DNA of 64,000 nucleotides, from contig JAQJVL010000255.1 of the NCBI GenBank assembly GCA_035578905.1, forward strand, positions 372,001-436,000, given 5' to 3'. Position 1 is the first letter of the stretch; the number at the start of each line of letters is the position of its first letter. The notes beneath the pieces are model-generated. The model searched no databases and was not told where the DNA came from. It worked only from the letters and a program-made list of their open reading frames with translations. Of the stretch, positions 1 to 11,225 are shown one piece after another. A program made the position numbers and the translations under genes. The DNA comes from Stictocephala bisonia. Lineage: Eukaryota > Arthropoda > Insecta > Hemiptera > Membracidae.

Positions 1-75
1 TAACCTAAACTGAAATTAAAGGATTATTTTTAAAATCTGAGACGTCTACTTTTGTTTAAAAATTTGACTTCAATA

Positions 76-77
<2 letters not shown>

Positions 78-126
<49 letters not shown>
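78..126. repeat. (TA)n microsatellite
   Basis: Uninterrupted alternating TA of about 49 bases. Confidence 0.97.
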
Positions 127-129
<3 letters not shown>

Positions 130-809
130 TATTGATGTATTTAATTTATGATGCACTCTGAAAAATTAAAATTTATTTCCAGTTTTGAAACAAATATTTA
201 TATTATTAATGTGATTAATTATAAATATACGGCGCTGTTAATGTTTTTTAATAAATTAATTTATAGAATCTGACTATCTAATTTTTATATATCTCTTCAT
301 TAAAAATGTAGGTAGTTTAAAATTTAATATTTTATTCTGGATATAATTTTGTGTCTAAATTCACATATGTTAAAAGTATTTGGGTTGTGTATGTTTTAAT
401 GATCTTTGAAGCTTTCCAAGATTTTTGACTGTCTAGTTTCACACTTTGTATCTGCACTTCTGGTTCAGGAGTAAATAAATTAGCATATACAAATTAAAAA
501 AAATTGTTTGAATACATTAATTTTATAAAATATCAAATATTTTGAATAAACAACATCAATTCAAAAATAATGCATGGTATTTTATGAAAAGTTTTTTTGT
601 TTGAGTATATTAATGTTATCAATGTCAAAAGACAAAATAAATTAAAAGAGGTTATTTTCTGCTCTCATCTACTTCTAGTTAAATTTCTTTGTTCATCTGT
701 ATTAACTGAACTGGCAATGTTTTTATCAAAGAAAAATAGGTTACGGATATCCCATCTAAAAAAAATATCATATAAAGTGTGTTGTGGCATTTGCTTTGTT
801 CGGAAGTAG

Positions 810-1067
810 TGAAAAAGGAAAGGAGAATATTTTACTGATAAAATGGTACTTATAATAGCTGATAGTGAAATATTTTGGGGCCATTGGCCCTTTCTTCTGT
901 CACAAGGCTGCTGAAGAAGGGGCCAGTGGCCCCGAAATATTTCACCATTAGTTCTTATCATTTTACAGGTCTTATTATAAGTACCACTTTATCAGTACAA
1001 TGCTCTCCTTTCCCTTTTCACTAAAATTCTAGGCCTTAGTGCCCTAAAAATAACCAGTAATTTTATT
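810..1067 (+). mobile_element. Palindromic Penelope-related insertion with 8-bp target duplication
   Basis: The insertion is flanked by GGAAGTAG at 802-809 and 1068-1075. Left part (810-895) and right part (about 905-1025) are inverted copies: the arms share the series gaaaaggaaaggag, actgataaa, tggtacttataata, gtgaaatatttt and the GGCC-rich centre. The right part ends in AATTCTAGGCCTTAGTGCCC, a terminus that recurs at 15760-15790, 41513-41545 (reverse) and 48320-48345 (reverse), where at 41.5 kb it belongs to a Penelope-like element. The centre of the right arm has CTGAAGA (911-917), a 6-bp hairpin GGGGCC/GGCCCC (919-933) and GAAA (934-937), a hammerhead-like arrangement. Confidence 0.7.
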
Positions 1068-1469
1068 GGAAGTAGAAATTGATTTTGCATTATCTAAAAT
1101 ATATATATGTTTTTACAACTGATATTATATTTCTTCATTTCTTGAATAATGTTTGGTGATCACTATGGAATAATAAATGTTTAATCATAAATATAAATGT
1201 TAAAATAGTACAATCTCTTCATAATTTAGTTTGTGCAATAATGAATTTAAACATAAACTCAAACAAAGTTCACTATCATAAATGCAAAAAGAACTAATTT
1301 TATTCAACTGTTGTATTATAAAGGTGGTGAAAACGTTAAAATAAAATTAATAAAATGGAATTGAATCAAGTTGTTATTGTTTGTTGATTTTCGTCAAGTG
1401 TTTGGTTTTATTTTTATTTGTTTGCCAAAATTACATTTCTGTGCTCACATCCACAAAGAGTCTGTACTC

Positions 1470-1712
1470 GAAATCCTGTGTCCTTTTGTGTTCTGCATCC
1501 TGTATCCTTCTGTGTCCTGTGTCCTTCTGTATTCTGCATCCTGTATCCTTCTGTGTCCTTCTGTGTTCTGCATCCTGAATCCTTCTGTGTCCTGTGTCCT
1601 ACGTCCTTCTGCATCCTGTATCCTTCTGTATCCTGTGTCCTTCTGTGTCCTGTGTTCTTCTGTATCCTGTACACTTCTGTATCCTGTACCCTTTTGTATC
1701 CTGGTCCTGTGC
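1470..1712. repeat. Pyrimidine-rich minisatellite (CCTGTGTCCTT-type, 11/22 bp)
   Basis: Tandem variants of an 11-base unit such as cctgtgtcctt and tctgcatcctg, with higher-order 22-base groups. It is open in several frames on both strands, which explains the overlapping low-complexity reading frames; none is a credible protein. Confidence 0.9.
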
Positions 1713-3469
1713 ACCGCATGTGGATGTGCCAAGTACTGGAGTACAGGACGTTCTAACTCAGCCAACATACCTACACAACATGTCCTTTTACTTTCTGTTT
1801 AAAACATCAAAATTTAAATGTCAATCAACTGTTGTTGAATCTTTAATAAATATTCATTTAACCATAAGTGGTCAACTAATTTAAACCTGAAGTGCACATT
1901 CAAGTCAGAAATAAACCTTAAACTGCCAGTAACTTAGCCATAACAATCTTTAACAAATCCCAAAAATCATGCTATTCAGTAAAACATATTTAGATTCTGT
2001 GATAGAAAATAATCATAGTGGCTGACTGGATTGGATGCTTTTTTTTACTGTCCTCAGTTGCTGAGGTTTAATGAATCTTTGCATAAATTATTGTGCCAGT
2101 GTTTGTGTGAGTGACTTATAAATATTGACTACGTGGAATGTACATACTTGAGCTTGCCACACCCACCTGTGGTATGTAGCTTGTGCAGCTTTATTAACAA
2201 CTTGAATCCTTTACTCTGATCCTGTTATCCACTTACACCTCAAGCATGATTTATTCTCTGCTTAGATAACTTACACTTAGCAACACAAACATTTACTGTA
2301 CATACACATTTTGTATATACTTATTTTATAGTTTTTTAAGTTTGGTTAGGTAATCCAGATCAGTTTTTATTTAGCATCTTTCATGCAGAAAAACTTTATT
2401 AATAAATTATTAAAAATGCTTAGTGTTTTCTTATATATTTTCTCTGGGACCTACAGAAATTAATTTTTAAATTGCCTTTCTTAAATGTACTTTTATCTGC
2501 AAATTCATCACAGTTCTTTACTAGAGATCTTTTAAAGAGACTACATAAGAAATGGATGGGTAAGTTAAGTTCTTAGTTTTCTGTAACACAGGCAAAGCGG
2601 TTTTGCATTTTTGTTAGAACTGTTTCAGGTTTCATTTTTAAGTCAATGCAAGCACAACAAATCAATTTCAATTGTATCTTATATTTTGTTTGAGTTGGTT
2701 CATAAATTAATCAAAAATATATGCATAAAAAAGTAGAAATGTGAAGTGACTAACATAGGAACACTAGCAAAACCACATAATACATATCATAAAGGCTCAT
2801 ATTTAAGATATTTCCAAATCATATCGAAGATGTGCAAAATAATTTCTTGATCTGCTTTTAAAGAGTCCACATCCTTTTTTTCTATAAAGTAATATTTAAA
2901 AACAATGTTTATGGTGATAATTTTTACAATAATTATCAGTCAAAAGCAGAAACTAAAAACTGTTAGTAAATTTTATTATTATTTTTTTTATGTTAAAAGT
3001 AAGATGTTAAAATAGTGTTCAGATGAAAAGTTGCATGAAAAAGTAAATAAAGTTGAGTATATTTGTTTGCCTTATAGATAGGTAACAAAGTCTAACTAGA
3101 AGAATGAGTAAAGATGATTTATAATAGGTGTATACTTTATTTTTTGTAGACTTCGATCACAAAGTATTGACAATGTCAAGTGTCTTGGTCAAGGCCAAGT
3201 CATACAAATGAACTAAAAAGTGGTTAGGTGGACCAATTCAGTTGGCACAACACTTACCAGATACAGTGGAGCAATTATATACTATGGTTTAGATAGAGAA
3301 ATGAGTGAAGATAACTCGGTGGAGGAGTACCGAGGCAGAGGGATGCACTTACCTTCATACACTGGACCAAATTATGCTCTTAAATCACAAGCTAAATAAA
3401 CAAAAAATATCAAAACAAGTTTGCTCTTCATGAACAGATGAAAACTAACCTCAATATAAATAACTAGAA

Positions 3470-4066
3470 GATACTCCTGCACGCTTCGCGTACCAACCAC
3501 GTGTGACACCTCGTTTAAGAATGAATATTGGTAGTTAAACTGTACTACGTAAATTCTTAATATTAAATTTATTTACAGTATATCAATCACATTACCTGCG
3601 TTGCTACATATTGGTAAATGTGTACTTTAGTGATACACATTACAGTATGTCACTCAAGTAATGTGAGTGACATACTGTAAATAAATGTAATAATATTATT
3701 ATTATTAATATAAACACCCAATGATATTACTTATCCTATTTCAATCGCGTCCATTTCATTTGATTTTGTTTTACAGCTGGAAGATATATAGAACAAGTGT
3801 AATTAACTGTAAATACTGAATATATCAATAAATAGTATAATGTCAAACATACAAAGTAAACATGAATAAATCAATCCAATATTATCCTTATGGAACAATA
3901 TTTTAGAGCGGTTTCTACCCCTTAGGTGTATTTATCAAAATGAAAATACTTTAGTTATCCTATTTATGACCTAAAGAAACAGTGCACAAAATTTCAGTTC
4001 TGTACCTACATGGGAAGTTGGAGAATTAATGATGAGTGAGGGAGGGCTTTGTCTTTTATATATAGA
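3470..4066 (+). repeat. Interspersed repeat, copy 1 of a tandem pair
   Basis: About 590 bp with the order: cctgcacgcttcgcgt...ccaacca at the start, ttaatattaaatttatttacagta, acaaaatttcag, acctacatgggaagttggag and tgatgagtgagg...ttttatatata at the end. The same order recurs directly downstream (4067-4650). It includes a perfect 17-bp palindrome at 3640-3656/3664-3680. No coding capacity. Class not determined; probably a non-autonomous DNA or Helitron-type repeat. Confidence 0.75.
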
Positions 4067-4650
4067 GACTAGCGGACACCCCTGCTCACTTTGTGTGCCA
4101 ACCCAGACGGTCGCTGTGCTCGCAAATAAATAGATTATCTGTATAACGTAAAATCACAATATTAAATTTATTTACAGTATCTTACTCACACTACTTGCGT
4201 TGCACCTATTTATTAGTATAAATAATACCCTAGAGTATTACTTAGCTTTTTTCAATCTTGTTCAATTGATTTGTTCTTGTTTAACAGCTGAAGATAAAAC
4301 TCATAGTATAATGTTACAAATGCATTAATCACAGAGCAGCTTTGCTATGTGGGATCAATAGTACAATGTCAAACATACAAAATAAACATGTTTATTCATT
4401 TTAAAAACAGCTGTTATTAATTTACTAAAATCAACCAATTCTTATCCTTACGGAATAATCTTTAAGGGGTGGTTTCTAACCCCTTAGAAGTACTTTATCA
4501 AGATGAAAATACTTCAGTTGTCCTATTTAAGACCTAAAGACACAGTGTACAAAATTTCAGCTCTCTACCTACATGGGAAGTTGGAGAATTAGTGATGAGT
4601 GAGTGAGTCAGTCAGTGAGGGCTTTGCCTTTTATATATAAATATAGATTA
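4067..4650 (+). repeat. Interspersed repeat, copy 2 of a tandem pair
   Basis: Starts actagcggacacccctgctc and ends with gtgaggg ctttgccttttatatataa; the internal blocks (aatattaaatttatttacag, tcaaacatacaaa, acaaaatttcagctct, catgggaagttggagaatta) occur in the same order as in copy 1. The copy lacks the 3640-3680 palindrome. Confidence 0.75.
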
Positions 4651-6529
4651 AAAACATGGTATATTGAAAACAGAGAGTGCTTCAATAACACTCAATAACA
4701 ACAGAGCACTTCAACAATAAGACAGACTGACAGTTAAAACCATTTTTTTTAGTATTCATTAAACATAAAACAGTTGTAAATGATGAATTATTAATAATTT
4801 TAAATTATTAAGACTTCGTTGAAACTCAGATGTTTTTTGCATTATATACAAGAAAAACTTAAGATTTACAATTCATTTTTGAATGTAAGATATTTAGGAG
4901 ACTAATACAATGGTTTACAGAGAATGATACTAGACATGTATACTACAACAATGTCAGTTTTTGCTGTTCTGAATTACTAACATTTGTTACGATCTAGTGG
5001 CCTATTGCAGTAGAGTCTTGTACTATCAAGAAAATTAAGTGTAAAATAATTGTAGCAAATATATTCGTTTTTCAAGATATTTCCAACTCTGAATATGGTT
5101 TACTTTATTAACAATTCCAGCAATTAACAAAATATGACAATTACTAACTATTTATTGTACCATTGGGGAAACAATTATATGTTTAGCATAATATATTAAT
5201 AACTGTATAAAACACTTATTTTGAAGGTCATTTTAGTAACAATTTTGTAGGCAACATATTATTTTTTCATGATGAATGACAAGGAGTTTTTTAGTAGACT
5301 ATGTATTGCAGAAACATTTATATGAACTCTTCGGTTTAATTTTTTAAAATAAATATCCATGAGTAGCTCTCATTAAACAATTCAGCTTTTTATTTAACAC
5401 TGTACATGTTGACATGTGAACATATCCCTATCCCAGAGTACAGATTCTTTGCGCTATTGGTGCCGTGGTGATCGTCACCTGTCTCACTATTTTCATTTTA
5501 CGTCATTGATGTTGTTGTGTTGTGTTGGTGTTGCTGCGCATTGCCTGGTCTCTGTGTGCCGTATGTCACCAGTGTCAGTGTTACGTTTGCCCCTCTCTAT
5601 CTTTTGTACATAAACATTTCATGTTGAGTTCCGAGCCAAGTTAGATCCGTCCTTTAGAAGTTGTATGTTCAATATTTCATCAAACAAATTATGGCTTTGG
5701 CTCTCCTTATAAAACTGTTAGTTAATATAAAAGGTGTTATATTTTATCAAAGTAGATAAAGTTATGTTAATTATTGGTTTGAATAGATGTTTCAAATTTT
5801 TTTACATCTTTTTTTCGATAAACGTTGACTTTTGAGAGTTTATGATCATTAAATACAGTTGTTGTTTGTGGGATGTAGTGTCAGATAAAGCAAAAGTTTT
5901 TTTTGAGTTTTCAGTAAATACATGAGTGTCAGCGGATCAGGTAAGCTCGCATGCCGTAGATGTTAGTTCTCGCTGTCACTCCCTCCCCTCCTCTTGCACA
6001 TGCTGACTGCTTAATTGATAAGTGAGATGTGTACATAATTTAGTACAAATAGACAGTAACTAGCTGCTTAGATTGATTTATCAAACTGTAACTCTCTGTA
6101 AGAAATGTCTTTTCACAGACCTTACAATTGAAGCAAGCATATGTTATACCAACAATTAAGTTTTTATTGTATTTTAAGCATTCACTAGTTATATTTTTAA
6201 GTCCAGTATTAAGAAGCTACTTAAATTGCTATTATATTTTAATACAGTAAAAAATTGTTGGTTAAATAATTATCTACGCATGCATGCTACATGTTTTGTT
6301 GTTGAGATTATTAGATATTTATGGCACAATAACTAGTAGAGTTGAGAAATTTTGTAGCCAAATTTCAAATGACTGCTTTCATTTTATAAGAGATTGATTG
6401 AATTTTATTACAATATTCATTTTTAACAATATTATGCAGTAGTATTAATAATATACAGTTTATATTTTATTTAATTGTTTGTTTATAAAGATGAACAGGA
6501 CTATCCAGACTGTGTCTCTTGTAAGTCCA

Positions 6530-7400
6530 GGCTAAGCACTGGACCAGTGTTACCTCAGTAGTCACCAAAGCCCTATGGTAACCTTGTGTACTGGTCCTAA
6601 CTTTGAATTTAATAAGTTTTAATCACTGGTCAGTGTTACCTCAGAGGTCAACTAAGTCCTTTGGTAATCTGGTATACTTTTCCTATCTTAAAATATAATC
6701 AGTTTTAATCACTGGTCAATGTTAACTCAAAGGCCTGCTAGCCGTTTGGTAACTTGGTATACGGTTCTATCTTTGAATAAAATCAATTTTAGCACAGTCA
6801 GTGTTTTGTCAGAGGTTACCAAAGCCCTGTGGTAACCTGGTACACTGATCCTATCTTTGAATCCAATCAGTTTTAATCACTGTTCAGTGTAACATCAGAG
6901 GTCAGCAAAGCCCTGTGGTAACCTGGTACACTGATCCTATCTTTGAATCCAATCAATTGTAAACACTGTTCAGTATGACATCAAAGGTCAGCAAAGCCCT
7001 CTGGTAACATGGTACACTGGTGCTATCTTTGAATCCAATCAATTGTAAACACTGTTCAGTATGACATCAAAGGTCAGCAAAGCCCTCTGGTAACCTGTTA
7101 CACTGGTGCTATCTTTGAATACAATCAGTTTTAATCACTGTTCAGTGTTACCTGAGTAGTCACCAAAGCCCTGTGGTAACCTGGTATACTCGTCCTAATC
7201 ACTGATCAGTGTTATGTAACAGATCAGCAAAGCCCTTTGGTGATACTGGGTATACTGGTCCTATCTTTGATTATAATCAGTTTTCATCACTGGTGAGTTT
7301 TACCTCAGAGGTTACCAAAGCCCTTTGGTAACCTGGTATACTGGCCCTGTCTTTGAATATAAACAGTTTCATCACTGGTCAGTGTTTTATTTTAATAATG
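6530..7400 (+). repeat. 86-bp tandem repeat, about ten copies
   Basis: The blocks cagtgttacctcagaggtca, caaagccctgtggtaacctgg, tacactgatcctatctttga and atccaatcagttttaatcac recur about every 81-87 bases (for instance the cagtgtt block at 6545, 6631, 6717, 6798 and 6885). Copies are 80-95 % alike by eye and degrade towards both ends. Non-coding. Confidence 0.9.
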
Positions 7401-8352
7401 TATAAAAATTGTACTGGTCTAGTTTGTCAAACTAGATATAGATACCATTAATAGTATTTACATAAAATAGTTTAATTTAATTGTTAAGTACGATATATGA
7501 GATATAAATGTCTTTATTCACAATCATAACTCTATATATTAAAACTTACTGAAATTAGAATCTTTAAATTGAATTACTTCTTGCAGTCAAAATATTTCAA
7601 TTTTATATTTGGACAATATATAAAATTAAAAACATATTTTTTATTTGCAAAAAGAAGTTCAAACACTCAACTATATCAGACTAGGTATATGTAATATTTT
7701 GTACAATTTGTTTCCTTATCAATAATTCTTTATAATCATGTATTGAAATAAGTTCATTATGCTGCTAAAAGTTTGAATTTTCGATATAAACAATCATTTT
7801 TCAGTCAATTGTCTAGTATTGTTGGAACATTAATGAACTGTTAGTACAAATTACAGCACTCTTATTATCGTAGAATCACTATTTTATATTGATTTGTTAC
7901 TTATATTTTATATTGATTTAGTACTGTATTTTTATGACTTTTTTCCGAAACAAAATATAAATTTTTGTAATTTACATTTCTAGAGCTCTACAACATTGAT
8001 TTGCTCTATTAAACATTTTAAATTAACAAAGCTGAAATTTTTTAAACAATTTATTTTAACCTCTAAGAATGTTGTATTGCAAAGATCTTAATGTTTGTGT
8101 TTTTAGCAGGACTGAGGTAATTTTATTTTTTAAGACCAGATAAATATAAAGTTTATTAGTCGTAAAATCATAGTCGAAAGGGTAATACTTTTTCTCATTG
8201 CAAATATGTTCAATCTTTCATTGTTGTATCTTATTAAAGTCTATTCTCTCATTAAAAGTTATCAAAAATTGCAAACAATTTTCAAGGCTTGTTTAGAAGC
8301 GTACATAACAGTAAAAGCTACTTTTGTTTACATTTGTCTTTTATTTTTCTAG

Positions 8353-8422
8353 GAATACAGTGTACAGCTGACATTCAGAGAGCAGTGGCTTGACGAAAGA
8401 CTCAAATTTGATGATTTTAAAG
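8353..8422 (+). CDS. GluCl: GluCl exon, extracellular domain segment (EYSVQLTFREQW...)
   Basis: A 70-bp internal exon of the glutamate-gated chloride channel. It starts in frame at GAA after the acceptor ttttctag and ends at AAAG before gtagta. It encodes EYSVQLTFREQWLDERLKFD followed by DFK, the characteristic insect GluCl block in the extracellular ligand-binding domain, near the start of the strand region that builds the subunit interface. In Drosophila GluClα and other insects the exon at this place (exon 3) exists as several alternative copies; only this one is visible here. The next exon, 6.2 kb downstream, completes the split glycine codon (G|GT). The protein is a plasma-membrane pentameric chloride channel opened by glutamate and the target of avermectins. 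Confidence 0.93.
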
Positions 8423-8929
8423 GTAGTATACTTTTCAGTGCTGCTAGTTAGGTGTAGCTTGATTTCAGATATGTGTGCTTCAAAATATATCCTAAACCAG
8501 TTGAAGAAAATACCAAGAAATAATAAATAATTAACAAAATTATCTTAATGTTGTTGAAGATAATTGCCAAACTAACAAAGATTTCTTTCCACAATTCTGC
8601 ACTAAGAAGTTTTAACTTTTCTCAATTGAACAGGTAACAGGTGTTCACTATTGCACTTGCTCTATTAGTCAATGTTAGTTAGTAATTATAGCTGCATTTA
8701 TTCATCTTCACTCACCACACTCATTCATGATCGCCCATATCTCTACAATCAGCATCCTAATGATGAATAGCGAATTGTAAGAAATTATTTCAATAAACTA
8801 AAATAAATCCATACCTCATTGTATGGTTGGTAAATCTGAAATATTCTGTTGCAACCAGAGGTTACAAAATTTTAGAAGTAAAATTCTGCGACTGTGTTTA
8901 ATTGAGCCTATAGCAATGCTAGTAATAAA

Positions 8930-9700
8930 GAGTTGACTCACAATTGTTCAACTTTTTCTGTTATTTGTAATCGTACACCATAGTTTATATAATCGTAAAA
9001 TTGAACTTTATAGTATATAGAAAACATCTCCAGATTCACTTTTCTATCACTTTTGCCTGATTTAATTTTTTTTCCTCCTTGATGTTGTTTTCGTTTTCCA
9101 TTCAGGTAACTGAAATTTTGTTTGAGGGTCATAAAGAAAACATGTTTGTCACCAGAAAAACTTTTTTTTCAAAATATCAGAATCGGCATCAATTCCCTTG
9201 TCGTTGTTCTGTGTTGCATTTTTGAATCACTTGCAAACATATTAGATGCATGTTCAAAGAGTCAAGAATACTTGTGTGGACTTCATATCCAATTTAATCT
9301 ATAGTTATTTTCTGTTTGCAAAGACAAATTTCTTAACTTGCTCAGAGTTGTCATCAGTGGTTACAGCTGAAGGGCGTCCACTATGAAAGTTATCTTCATT
9401 GTTTAAACGACCTTCATGAGAATGTTTTTGCCATTCAGAAAACTCGTCTCTTCATTCTGTATGCTTAAACTAGCAACTGAAGAAATTAACGAGATGTCTT
9501 TTACAGCAAATCCCAGAATTTAAAGTTTGCTCTCTGCTCATTAAACTCTCTTTTTTCAAACTGGCAATCTAAACATACAGACACACGAAAAGCCCCTTCC
9601 ACAGACGAACAAATACAACTTAGTGATTCCTGCACTTCCAATATCCACTCTCCAAGAGTATACCAACTGCTACACAGAAAAATTCAAACCGACAATTAAA
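8930..9700 (-). pseudogene. Degenerate mariner-like transposase fragment
   Basis: On the minus strand 9300-9450 reads EFSEWQKHSHEGRLNNEDNF then HSGRPSAVTTDDN, the helix-turn-helix linker of mariner-like transposases (W..F.EGR...D..SGRPS..TTD.N). Further along the same strand, 8940-9130 gives KTKTTSRRKK-like and KSDRKVNLEMFSIYYKVQFY, matching the mariner segment after the first catalytic Asp (SP.PKK.R.SKS..K.ML..FFDY.G). Frames change and stops are frequent, so it is a dead copy. No clear terminal repeats were found. Confidence 0.75.
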
Positions 9701-11225
9701 CGGGGTGTCTCTTGACATAAATTACTGGAGCTTTTTTACTCTATTTCATAATAACTAGATGTTTTTGAAAGAAGACTATTCATAAATACACCCGGTATAA
9801 AAATCCTATATATATATATATATATAAATTTGTATAATTCAATATAAAAGATGTTTTGATTATTTTATGTATAAATTTAATATGACTTGTGTGAATTATA
9901 ATTTCTCTTTGTATAGCAATTTGTTTGAGGGCGTATGTTGTGTTGCATGAAACTGTTTTGTTAGCCTATATTTAGATGTGTTTTTAAGCGCAGAACATGT
10001 ATCTTCATCAGTTGGCATGTCTGATACAATGATAAAAAGAAACATGAGGACTGTGATACTGTTTTCAGTTGGTATTTCATATACAGTGGTGAAAGGAAAT
10101 AAGTGGACTGCGTTTATATGGTTTTCCTCATTTCGACTTGTCAGTGTCAAAATAATCATGTCAGTGTATATTCATTGTAGGATGGATGGATTACTTCAGA
10201 AGCCATGTCAGTGAATAATATGGTGTATAGGAGATAATAACCTGCAATCGTATCTATGATGGGATTAATTGGAGATGCATGAGTAGTCACAGTGGTGTAG
10301 TTATTACAATGTTGTCAACTCATTGTAGTTGAGGTGGAAAGGCTCGGCCTACCACTCCCCTTTAAATGTGATCATGGGTATGCTCTTGCAATTACACTAC
10401 GTGTTTTATATCCTTATACATAATACATGAAGCCTTTTTTTGTTAACGCAACTACTCCCTTATTTCTTGTTCAATTTAAACAATTGAGATGTCAAAAAAA
10501 TGCCCCTTAATTTTAGTTCTGCAATAAGATCTTCATTGTTAAACATGTTTACCCTGAAAGATATGGGAAGCCCTCAAAGTAAGTTTTTCAGCCATAAAAA
10601 TAACACAGAGGAAGGTTTAAGCTAGTAATAACAGCTTTTCAAATGTTATTAATAATTTTTATGACATGCTAACCGCTGTTAATAATTATGTTTATAATAT
10701 TGAGAAGGTTATAGCCTAGAGCAGTGGTTCCCAACCTTTTATGAGGTATCGCCCCTAGGTGGAACTCCTCACTCACTCCTGTCGCCCCCCTTCTCTTAGT
10801 ACGGTATACCCTTATTTAAATGTAAGAAACGTCTTGTTGTAAAAATAATAGATTGAATTATTCTGTTAAATAATTTATTACTGTATAGTGTATCTGTATA
10901 CATACAACAAATAATTAACCAATGAAGATGTATCCAGAATTCTTCCTCTCATCGGTCTCATCTCATGAGTTTGAGCTCAATTTAAAATGTTGGGTATCTT
11001 GTAAACCTGTTGAAGAAACAAATTTTTGAGAGTTATTTCAGATTAAATGAAGAGTGTAATAATTTAACGAAGACATTTTCTTAAGTGTACTTCTCGTGTA
11101 CAAATACCTAAACCTGTCGTAAACTTAATTTGTAGATTCGAATGAGACTAAAAAAGTTGCGTCATAGAATACCCTGAATCAATTTTACAAAATGTTTATA
11201 ATTTCAATTTAATTTATTTACCTTT

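Larger units (their letters stand above)
1..8352. other. Upstream intron of GluCl (repeat-rich, no host exon recognised)
   Basis: This stretch precedes the first recognisable GluCl exon and ends in a polypyrimidine tract and AG at 8341-8352, so its 3' part is intronic. Apart from the repeats listed separately I see AT-rich sequence with no convincing coding exon. The exons for the signal peptide and the N-terminal part of the ligand-binding domain must lie upstream of base 1. A second or third copy of the following alternative-type exon was looked for by eye and not found; a diverged copy could have been missed. Confidence 0.6.

Noticed and set aside
1371..1884. Several overlapping reading frames of 65-143 codons on both strands
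   Set aside because: They all lie in the pyrimidine-rich minisatellite; open frames are a by-product of the 11-bp unit.
5416..5613. Cys/Ser-rich 65-codon frame
   Set aside because: No splice context, no conserved domain and no relation to GluCl; chance frame in an intron.
9896..10214. CTGATGAAG-type motif and open frames on both strands near 10 kb
   Set aside because: Resembles the start of the hammerhead-like core, but no stem II/GAAA partner or family terminus could be found.
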